DNA from: Opitutia bacterium
GTDB lineage: Bacteria > Verrucomicrobiota > Verrucomicrobiia > Opitutales > Seribacteraceae
Direction of reading: 5' to 3'
Assembly (NCBI GenBank): GCA_002692605.1
Contig: NZLE01000078.1
Coordinates: forward strand, 1 to 13,152
Length of the DNA: 13,152 bases
The position numbers and the translations under genes were made by a program. Numbering within the stretch: position 1 is the stretch's first letter; every line of letters starts with the position of its first letter. Shown here one piece after another: positions 6,881-13,152 of this stretch. The notes below the pieces were generated by a model. It had not been told where the DNA came from and did no database searches. It saw nothing but the letters and a program-made list of their open reading frames with translations.

Positions 6881-8335
6881 ATGAACAAAATCTATTCTTG
6901 CTCCTCTCCTTTCTTCCTCTTTGTGGCAATTAATCTGATGATATCGCCATGCCTCGCTCAGAAAAAACCCAATATACTCTTTCTTTTCGCTGACGATCAA
7001 TGCTATGAAACGATTGGCACCTTGGGACTGACGGATATCGAGACACCCCATTTGGATCGCCTGATGAACCAAGGCACCTCCTTTATCCGAACCTACAACA
7101 TGGGCTCATGGAGTGGCGCCGTCTGCGTCGCCAGCCGGCATATGCTCAACACCGGTCGTTTTATCTGGAAAGCCGAGGCGGCATCCAAAAAAGCGGAGGA
7201 GGAACGCAAAGCCGGCAGGTTCTGGTCCGAAAACATGAAGGCTGCGGGATACAAGACCTATTTTACCGGCAAATGGCATGTGCGGGCCAAAGCCGAAGCT
7301 TGCTTTGACGTAGCGACCATGGTTCGCGGGGGCATGCCGAACCAAACTCCCGAAGGATACAACCGCCCCCTCCCTGACGGGACGGATCCTTGGAGCCCTT
7401 ACGACCCCAAGTTCGAAGGATTCTGGAAAGGTGGAAAGCATTGGAGCGAAGTGGTTGCCGACGAAACCTTGGGCTTCTTTTCGCAAGCCAAGGGGCATGC
7501 TCAAGAGAAGCCATTCTTCGCCTATATTGCCTTCAATGCTCCCCATGACCCGAGGCAGGCGCCAAAATCCTTCATCGATCGATACCCTTTGGACCGAATC
7601 AAGGTTCCTCCCAATTTCCTACCCCAGTATCCCTATTGCAATGAAATCAAGTGTCCACATAGCCTGCGGGATGAAAAATTGGCCCCGATGCCAAGGACCG
7701 AGCATGCCATCAAAGTTCACCGGCAGGAATACTATGCCATCATCACCCACATGGACGAGCAAATCGGACGGATTCTCGATGGTTTGCAAAAATCGGGCTT
7801 GGATAAGAATACCTACGTAATCTATTCCGCGGATCATGGCCTTGGAGTTGGTCAGCACGGTCTTCTCGGAAAACAGAACCTTTACGAGCACAGCACGCGG
7901 GTTCCCTTTATCATCAAAGGCCCCGACATTCCCAGGGGAAAGAAGGTCGAAGCCCCGATTTACCTGCAGGATGCCATGGCCACCTCCCTTGCCTTGGCTG
8001 GCATGCCGAAGCCGGAACACGTCGACTTTCATAACATCCTCCCCCTCGCCAAAGGAGAAACCGATCAATCTCCCCATCGGGACATTTACGGGGCTTACCT
8101 TGACGCCCAACGTTCCATCACCCGCGGAGACCTCAAACTCTTGGCGTACCCCAACGTCCCCCTCCTCCGGGTCTATGATTTGAAGAAGGATCCACTTGAA
8201 AGGAAGGATCTTGCCAAGACCAAGCGAGGCAGGAAAGTCATCGGAACTTTATTCCCGGAATTGCTTAAACTTCAGCAAGAAATGAATGACAGCCTCGATC
8301 TCCTGGAAGCGTTTCCTGAATTTCGTCCTAGCTGA
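6881..8335 (+). CDS. Exported type I (formylglycine) sulfatase
   Basis: The 484-residue arylsulfatase-family enzyme hydrolyses a sulfate ester, probably on a polysaccharide or other sulfated organic compound, outside the cytoplasm. Residues 1-26 (MNKIY, hydrophobic core, SPCLA) form a signal peptide with cleavage before QKK. The calcium-binding DD pair is at 38-39. The maturation motif is C82-V-A-S-R86, followed by HMLNTGR; C82 would be oxidised to formylglycine. The A at the usual Pro position is a known variant. Other active-site residues are K131 and H133 (GKWH), H222 (APHDPR), D318/H319 (SADHG), H326 and K331 (QHGLLGK), then RVPFI. Every key residue of a working enzyme is present. No formylglycine-generating or anaerobic maturase gene is in the window. 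The dehydrogenase gene begins 10 bases after the stop, so the two form an operon. The substrate cannot be deduced. Confidence 0.96.
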   Translation: MNKIYSCSSPFFLFVAINLMISPCLAQKKPNILFLFADDQCYETIGTLGLTDIETPHLDRLMNQGTSFIRTYNMGSWSGAVCVASRHMLNTGRFIWKAEAASKKAEEERKAGRFWSENMKAAGYKTYFTGKWHVRAKAEACFDVATMVRGGMPNQTPEGYNRPLPDGTDPWSPYDPKFEGFWKGGKHWSEVVADETLGFFSQAKGHAQEKPFFAYIAFNAPHDPRQAPKSFIDRYPLDRIKVPPNFLPQYPYCNEIKCPHSLRDEKLAPMPRTEHAIKVHRQEYYAIITHMDEQIGRILDGLQKSGLDKNTYVIYSADHGLGVGQHGLLGKQNLYEHSTRVPFIIKGPDIPRGKKVEAPIYLQDAMATSLALAGMPKPEHVDFHNILPLAKGETDQSPHRDIYGAYLDAQRSITRGDLKLLAYPNVPLLRVYDLKKDPLERKDLAKTKRGRKVIGTLFPELLKLQQEMNDSLDLLEAFPEFRPS

Positions 8336-8345
8336 AGAACCATTG

Positions 8346-9296
8346 GTGAAAATTGTCGTCTTAGACGGACATTGCCTGAACCCGGGAGATCTCGATTGGG
8401 GGCAAATGGAGAAGTTGGGGAAGCTGGAGGTGCATGCTCGGACGAGTCCCGATCAATTGTTGGACCGAGCCCGTGACGCCGAAATTCTGATTACCAACAA
8501 ATGCCCGCTGAGTAGCGAAGTGATTGATCAATTACCTTCTCTGACTTACGTTGGAGTGACCGCAACCGGATACAACGTTGTCGATCCGGCCCATTGCAAA
8601 TCCAGAGGTATTACCGTGACCAACGCTCCCGGATACAGCACCGCATCAGTCGCTCAAACGGTGTTCGCTCACATCCTCCACCACACCAACCAAGTTGAAA
8701 TGCATGCGAATTCCGTACGAGATGGACAGTGGGAAAAATGTTCGGATTTCTGTTACACCCTAGGTTCGGTAACGGAATTGGCTGGAAAAAACCTTGGGAT
8801 TCTTGGCTTCGGAGCCATTGGCGGAAAAACCGCCGAAATCGGGAAAGCCTTTGGAATGAAAGTCCTGGCTCACTCTCGCTCCCTCTCCTCGGATACCGAA
8901 ACGGTTCGTTCCGTTGGCTTGAATGATCTCTTCGAGGAAAGTGATTTCCTGAGTCTTCATTGCCCACTCAATGAGTCGACCCACCATATCATAAACTGCG
9001 AATCTCTTGTAAGAATGAAAGAATCCTCCGTTCTCATCAACACCGCAAGAGGTCCGTTGATCGACGAATGGGCTTTAGCCGATACGCTGAATCGGGAGGG
9101 GATTTCCGCCGCCTATCTCGACGTTCTCTCCACCGAACCTCCTTCGTCGGATAATCCACTCATACGAGCAAGAAATTGTCAGATCACTCCTCACTACGCC
9201 TGGGCATCCCTCGAATCCCGCCATCGCTTAATGAAAATTGTCTGCGAGAACCTGGTTTCGTTTCTCAAGGGAACTCCCAAGAACCAAGTGATCTAA
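8346..9296 (+). CDS. D-2-hydroxyacid dehydrogenase, glycerate dehydrogenase/hydroxypyruvate reductase type
   Basis: This 316-residue cytoplasmic NAD(P)H-dependent enzyme reduces 2-oxoacids to D-2-hydroxyacids. The closest pattern is glycerate dehydrogenase (HprA-like): LDGHCLNPGDLDW near the start, then LPSLTYVGVTATGYNVVD. The nucleotide-binding G154-F-G-A-I-G159 loop and the catalytic set R235 (NTARG), E264 (STEPP) and H283 (TPHYAWAS) are all present, and the length is usual. GTG 8346 is chosen because GAAGAA at 8334-8339 lies six bases upstream and the protein then begins with the first beta strand. TTG 8343 or the earlier in-frame start at 8286, which overlaps the sulfatase, are less likely. 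It follows the sulfatase by 10 bases. Its stop overlaps by four bases the stop of the convergent beta-propeller gene. Glycerate or hydroxypyruvate is the likely substrate but is not proven. Confidence 0.94.
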   Translation: MKIVVLDGHCLNPGDLDWGQMEKLGKLEVHARTSPDQLLDRARDAEILITNKCPLSSEVIDQLPSLTYVGVTATGYNVVDPAHCKSRGITVTNAPGYSTASVAQTVFAHILHHTNQVEMHANSVRDGQWEKCSDFCYTLGSVTELAGKNLGILGFGAIGGKTAEIGKAFGMKVLAHSRSLSSDTETVRSVGLNDLFEESDFLSLHCPLNESTHHIINCESLVRMKESSVLINTARGPLIDEWALADTLNREGISAAYLDVLSTEPPSSDNPLIRARNCQITPHYAWASLESRHRLMKIVCENLVSFLKGTPKNQVI

Positions 9297-10579
9297 TCGC
9301 TGTTTGACAAATCCACGCATATCAGCCTCCTCTTATCTCGGGCATAAAGTCGGTTTCCCGCCAAGGCAAAATGAGCTCGCGTACCCGAACCGAGAATTTG
9401 TTGGCGATGCAAGGCCTTGAAACCAACTGGACTGGCTTCGGCCAAAAGCAGTTCGCCTGATTCCAAAAGGATCACAAGCTTATCATCCGCCAAAGCCAAG
9501 TTTCCTGCGGGCAAAGGCTCCGAACTCCATGCCACTTTTCCAAATTCCGCTTCCAGACAACGCAACACCGGTCTCCTTTCCTGACGCCCATGGAAGCCAT
9601 ATAAAAAGCCATCTCTGGCCACCGGCGTCGCATAATGACAATCCAGAAGATTCTCAGCCTTCCAAAGCGATTTCAGGCTAGGCTTCCCATTCGATGGTTC
9701 TAAAATCTCCCAAAGACCGCCGCCCAAACCATAACAGGCGGAAAGGAAGATACGGTTCTCGAAGACCAACGGACTGGCCGCGTGTACGGAAGCGTCAATG
9801 GGGGATCGAAAGCGTTCGAAAAAGATCGTTTTTCCTAGTTCCGCATCAAGTCCCAAAAGTCCGTCTCTAACAAAGCAGACCACCCACCTGTTCTCTGCCC
9901 GAATCACTGGGATGGGAGAAGCGTAATCATTTCCGTAGAAGGAAGTCTCCCAAACGACCTTACCCGTTTCCAAGTCCAGGGCAACCACGCCCACTTTGTT
10001 TCCGCCGACCTCCAAAATTACCTTGGACCCAAGAACCAAGGGAGAGGAGCACCTGCCGAAAAACCCCTTTTTCGCCCCAAAAAGTTCAACCAAATCGACC
10101 TTCCATCTGAGAGCCCCACTGGCTCGGTCAACCGCATGCACCAATCCGCTCGGGCTATGTCCGACCAGAAGATTTGCCGAAAGCGCAGGGGTCGAACGCG
10201 GTCCTTCTTCCATGCCAAAATCGTCCCTGTAGTTGGTGCCGAGTGAAAAAGTCCAAACGTTCTCTCCACTCCCCTTGTCGAAGCTTTTCAGGTTTTCCTT
10301 AGCCCCTTCACGGTCATGCAGATACAGAAAATCTCCTTCAACCACAGGAGCAGACCAACCTGTCCCCACAGCGGCCGTCCATAGCGTCGGGTATTCCTCT
10401 TCATCCGATGGAATTCTCAGACCCTCGAGGGAAGTCATTCCGTTGTATCGCGGTCCCAACCAATTGGGCCAATCATCTCCGACTTTGGCCAGCGCATGCA
10501 ACCCAAGGAAAAGGCTTCCAAAGATCCAACGTAAGGAGGATGTCCTACCCAACCATTCCTTTACTTTTGCGCATCCCAT
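9293..10579 (-). CDS. Exported PQQ-like beta-propeller protein
   Basis: The 428-residue protein begins MGCAKVKEW. A basic/hydrophobic signal segment (TSSLRWIFGSLFLGLHALA) is followed by the DDWPNWLGPRYNG motif that opens many exported PQQ-like propellers of Planctomycetes and Verrucomicrobia. Repeating blade motifs include AVDRASGALRWKVDL and ALDLETGKVVWETSF, each with the typical D-x-x-x-G-x-x-x-W pattern. Such proteins fold as beta-propellers outside the cytoplasm. Many do not bind PQQ and lack dehydrogenase residues, and I see no clear alcohol-dehydrogenase active site, so an enzymatic role is not claimed. The ATG at 10579 overlaps the upstream gene's stop in a TGATG arrangement, indicating translational coupling. 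A GTG one codon earlier is an alternative start. It converges on the dehydrogenase gene with a four-base overlap. Confidence 0.9.
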   Translation of the reverse strand: MGCAKVKEWLGRTSSLRWIFGSLFLGLHALAKVGDDWPNWLGPRYNGMTSLEGLRIPSDEEEYPTLWTAAVGTGWSAPVVEGDFLYLHDREGAKENLKSFDKGSGENVWTFSLGTNYRDDFGMEEGPRSTPALSANLLVGHSPSGLVHAVDRASGALRWKVDLVELFGAKKGFFGRCSSPLVLGSKVILEVGGNKVGVVALDLETGKVVWETSFYGNDYASPIPVIRAENRWVVCFVRDGLLGLDAELGKTIFFERFRSPIDASVHAASPLVFENRIFLSACYGLGGGLWEILEPSNGKPSLKSLWKAENLLDCHYATPVARDGFLYGFHGRQERRPVLRCLEAEFGKVAWSSEPLPAGNLALADDKLVILLESGELLLAEASPVGFKALHRQQILGSGTRAHFALAGNRLYARDKRRLICVDLSNSD

Positions 10580-11670
10580 CACAAGTCATGAACCCGAACC
10601 GAGAAAACCGGTCCCAAACCCAGTTCCTGAGCGTATTTGAAAAGAAGAGCATTCTTTCTCGATCGATGAGCGAATTCGCTTATTTTCCTGATTTTCGATA
10701 GCTCAACCCAAGTCACGTAATCGACGCAAAATGGATTTTCACCAAGCACTAAGGATGAAGACTTCCCAATGAACTCGGCATCGAAAGACTGACCGCCCGC
10801 GAACTGAAATCTCGCCAAATCCACCAAGGAAAAAATCCTTTTCTCCCAAATTTCCGGAATAGCCAAAATCTCGGCAACCGCTGCAGGGGCAATCGTTGGT
10901 TTTTGAATGAACCTGGTGGAATTGTTGATTGCCCCGAGAGAAAGATTGGCCGAAGCCCCATCCAAACCCAAATTCGAATCATCCATGGCGACTGCCAAAT
11001 TAATCCAATTAAAATCGTCGAGGAAAAGAATGGTTGGCAAATAACTCTTTCTTTCCTCCTCGGCTCTCTTGGCCGCATCCGTCGGATAACGCAGAAAATA
11101 ACTTGCCCTGTCATGCACGGCTGGAGGCATCGGACTGTCATGAAACCAATCTGGCTTACGGTATTCTTGGGCGGTAAAACTGAATACGCGATGCCCTTTG
11201 TAACTCAGCTCGGCAGAGGTACCGTCAACGAAACCGGCTCTCTCCAAAGTCCTCCGGTCATAATCGACCAAAACGATCTGCGACTTTTGAAAACCCCGCA
11301 AACGCAAAATTTCCAATAACGCATCTACCAATTTTGGCGAAACCTGTAACCCGGGCGCCAGTCTGGTTTCCAGTTTGATGGCAATTTTGGGATAACGTTG
11401 AGGTTGAATTTTTACTCTTCCGGTTTCTTCGAAACCACCGATCAACTTGTCCAAAGCCTTGTGGTAGTTTTTCGAACTGCCACCCCCTTCCGTCCTAAAC
11501 ACATGGCTTTCATTGTTTTCGGTTAAATCCTCACTGGCTAAGGCAAGGGTTTGAAAAGAGTTTTCAAATGAATCAGCAAACCCAATGCCCCTCCCACCGC
11601 AAAGCAGGGAAAGGAGGAAAAAGCAGACCATGGCTTGACGTTTGAGAATCGTATGAAGAAAACAGTACAT
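10579..11670 (-). CDS. Exported DUF362-like protein
   Basis: This 363-residue protein begins at ATG 11670 with a hydrophobic signal peptide (MYCFLHTILKRQAMVCFFLLSLLCGG, basic KRQ before the core). A second in-frame ATG at 11631 would drop the basic residues, and the frame remains open upstream only through the divergent gene. The body resembles DUF362: a KIAIKLETRLAPG strand and loop, KLVDALLEILRLRGFQKSQIVLVDYDRRTLERAGF, then a GLDGASANLSLGAINNSTRF segment and an IFSLVDLARFQFAGGQ segment. DUF362 proteins have no agreed biochemical function. Cysteines are few and no 4Fe-4S ferredoxin motif is visible. The stop is fused to the start of the beta-propeller gene (TGATG), so the two should be made together. 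The family call is by pattern and of medium certainty; the frame is secure. Confidence 0.72.
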   Translation of the reverse strand: MYCFLHTILKRQAMVCFFLLSLLCGGRGIGFADSFENSFQTLALASEDLTENNESHVFRTEGGGSSKNYHKALDKLIGGFEETGRVKIQPQRYPKIAIKLETRLAPGLQVSPKLVDALLEILRLRGFQKSQIVLVDYDRRTLERAGFVDGTSAELSYKGHRVFSFTAQEYRKPDWFHDSPMPPAVHDRASYFLRYPTDAAKRAEEERKSYLPTILFLDDFNWINLAVAMDDSNLGLDGASANLSLGAINNSTRFIQKPTIAPAAVAEILAIPEIWEKRIFSLVDLARFQFAGGQSFDAEFIGKSSSLVLGENPFCVDYVTWVELSKIRKISEFAHRSRKNALLFKYAQELGLGPVFSVRVHDL

Positions 11671-13152
11671 GCTTATTTTTAATTCATGGTTACGAATGCT
11701 GACCCTCGGGTCAATCTCGGTTGCCATATCGGGCTGTGGAAATCAGGAACCGGAAGTGGACCCCGAAAACCCGGAGAGCTCATCCGGGCTCGCGGACGCG
11801 CTACCCGCCCCCGACCTAAGCGATGCCATCGGAAAACGAATCGAAGGCAAACCCAAGGATGCGGTGAAGCTCTTGCGAAAGTTAAACGAGCAACATCCGA
11901 ATTCCCCTGAGATTCTTCTTCAATTAGGCAGATCACTCTACGACTCCCAGCAATTCGCACTAGCCGCCTTCAGGCTCGATCAGGCACTTTCAGCAGGCGC
12001 GGAAGTGGGCGTATTGAAGGAGGCGGCAGAGGCTCACCTGCAATCAGGAGACGAACAATCCGCCACAACCATACTGAGGAAATACCTTCTGAGTTCTCCG
12101 GATGACGCATCCGCCTCCCTTGACTTGGGTCGTTTGCTTGCAAAATCCGGAGATGAAACGGATGCCCTCAACGCCCTGTCCAAAGGTTCGGAATTAGCCG
12201 AACACTCGGATTGCATGCTTATGGCAGATCTTTTTTATAAGAAAAAACTTCTCGTTCAAGCCGAGCATTGGTACCGCGAAGCGGCTCGGAGAGAACAAGG
12301 TATCACAGTCGGTCCACTCCTTGGATTGCTTCGGGTGAAATTATTTGGAGGCGATCTAGATAATGCCGAAACACTTATTCTCGCGATTGAAAAATCGAGC
12401 CCCGGGGCGATTGCCGAAACGGACGTCGAAAACGAAGCATCCGAACTTCTCCGCAAGCGAAGGTTCGGAGATTTCATTGAACGTGGAGTCACTCCGGGAG
12501 ACTTGACCATCACAGAGTTGGCTGCCGCTTTGCTTAGCGAAAAACCGACCACTGGCGCTGTGGTCGCCGTTGGACCCAAACTCGCTCCGGCTTCATCGGA
12601 AGTCATCGAGCAACCCGTCTCGCTTTCGGAAGCGGATATGGAGGAGGCTCCGACCCTGAGTGATCCGGAGTTCATCGAAACCCCGACCGGATTTGGTCTC
12701 GCGGACGCATTCGCTGCCCCCGTCACCGAACTGAATGAATTGAATCCCATGGAGGAAGCCCGAGCCGCCTACCTGAACCGCAACTACCCCAAAGCGTTGA
12801 ATTTCGCACGACAAGCCATCAAGCAAAACCCAAGTAATTCGGACGCGTGGCGACTGAGTTCCCAAGCTCATTTCCAGCTTGGCGAATCTCAGGAAGCGGA
12901 AATGACCATCTTGGAAGCCATTCGACACAACCCCCTTGATTTGGAGACTCACCTCGACTATCTTAGAATCGCTCGCGAAACACTTTCATCATCGAGATAC
13001 CTGGCCGAATTGGAAAAAGTGCACGAACTCTTCCCCGAATCCACCGAAATCATTTGGCAATTGGCAAGGCGTTATCATTTGGTGGAGCGAATGCCCGCGA
13101 CCGCAACGGTTCTGTATCGTAAGCTCCTGAAAACAGCTCCCGAGGGGAGTGC
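11669..13152 (+). CDS. TPR-repeat lipoprotein (3' truncated by window edge)
   Basis: A frame open from ATG 11669 to the window end encodes at least 494 residues. The N-terminus (MLIFNSWLRMLTLGSISVAISGC) is a lipoprotein signal with lipobox I-S-G-C and lipidated C23, so the product is likely anchored in a periplasmic-facing membrane. ATG 11696 is an alternative start but would leave a signal of only 13 residues with no basic residue. An acidic, Pro/Ser-rich tether (about 26-50) leads to TPR-like helical hairpins: IEGKPKDAVKLLRKLNEQHP, ILLQLGRSLYDSQQFALAAFRLDQAL, and others through about residue 230. An acidic linker (about 290-360) separates a second block starting at M361: EEARAAYLNRNYPKALNFARQAI and AWRLSSQAHFQLGESQEAEMTIL. 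TPR lipoproteins usually act as scaffolds in envelope complexes; the partner is unknown. Its best start codon overlaps that of the divergent DUF362-like gene. Confidence 0.9.
   Translation, partial: MLIFNSWLRMLTLGSISVAISGCGNQEPEVDPENPESSSGLADALPAPDLSDAIGKRIEGKPKDAVKLLRKLNEQHPNSPEILLQLGRSLYDSQQFALAAFRLDQALSAGAEVGVLKEAAEAHLQSGDEQSATTILRKYLLSSPDDASASLDLGRLLAKSGDETDALNALSKGSELAEHSDCMLMADLFYKKKLLVQAEHWYREAARREQGITVGPLLGLLRVKLFGGDLDNAETLILAIEKSSPGAIAETDVENEASELLRKRRFGDFIERGVTPGDLTITELAAALLSEKPTTGAVVAVGPKLAPASSEVIEQPVSLSEADMEEAPTLSDPEFIETPTGFGLADAFAAPVTELNELNPMEEARAAYLNRNYPKALNFARQAIKQNPSNSDAWRLSSQAHFQLGESQEAEMTILEAIRHNPLDLETHLDYLRIARETLSSSRYLAELEKVHELFPESTEIIWQLARRYHLVERMPATATVLYRKLLKTAPEGS

Noticed and set aside
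6040..6888. An open minus-strand frame of 282 codons opposite the 6094 gene
   Set aside because: It is the exact antisense of a better-supported plus-strand gene, spans that gene's terminator, and its product has no recognisable domain or sensible start.
7619..8110. An open minus-strand frame of 163 codons inside the sulfatase gene
   Set aside because: The plus strand encodes conserved sulfatase motifs through the whole interval; the antisense frame is a by-product of codon bias.
11686..11910. Plus-strand frame of 74 codons rich in Arg and Pro near the start of the TPR lipoprotein
   Set aside because: The overlapping frame from 11669 has a lipoprotein signal and TPR repeats; this one ends early and has frame-shifted composition.
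12256..12952. Two overlapping minus-strand frames of 164 and 119 codons
   Set aside because: Both lie opposite the TPR lipoprotein, and their low-complexity Ser/Ala/Gly composition is what antisense of a Glu/Ala/Leu-rich gene gives.

Overview
The window is a compact, protein-coding stretch with about twelve intact or near-intact genes plus one gene cut at each end. I see no RNA genes, mobile elements, CRISPR arrays or long repeats. Several features suggest a Gram-negative heterotroph of the Planctomycetes-Verrucomicrobia group, with Verrucomicrobiota (Opitutae-like) my best guess: many exported proteins, a type I sulfatase, an exported PQQ-type beta-propeller, a squalene-cyclase-like alpha-toroid paired with a HlyD-type adaptor, and a DUF362-like protein. 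This placement is inference from gene content, not from a marker gene.

Region A (1-2048, plus strand) is the end of a surface-polysaccharide cluster. It holds the C-terminal part of a family 2 glycosyltransferase, a small membrane-anchored protein resembling the N-terminal half of a family 9 glycosyltransferase, and UDP-galactopyranose mutase (glf). The mutase makes UDP-galactofuranose, so the cluster probably builds a galactofuranose-containing glycan. Region B (2110-2944) is a coiled-coil, Ser/Glu-rich protein of unknown function with a helix-turn-helix-like tail, closed by a very clear rho-independent terminator.

Region C (3046-5725, plus strand) is a two-gene unit: a HlyD/RND-type periplasmic adaptor and an exported alpha/alpha-toroid protein lacking the cyclase DxDD motif. 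A small acylphosphatase gene converges on it and overlaps its tail by 15 bases. Region D (6094-6824) is a single acidic helical protein of unknown function with its own strong terminator.

Region E (6881-9296, plus strand) couples an exported sulfatase to a cytoplasmic D-2-hydroxyacid dehydrogenase of the glycerate/hydroxypyruvate reductase type. Region F (9293-11670, minus strand) is a translationally coupled pair: an exported DUF362-like protein followed by an exported PQQ-like beta-propeller. Region G (11669 to the end, plus strand) is a long TPR lipoprotein open at the window edge. Its best start codon overlaps, on the opposite strand, the best start codon of the DUF362-like gene.

I do not find a complete, clearly new system. 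The most unusual items are the overlapping divergent start codons at 11668-11671, the adaptor/toroid pair without a visible transporter, the half-glycosyltransferase with a C-terminal membrane anchor, and the coiled-coil/HTH-like protein.
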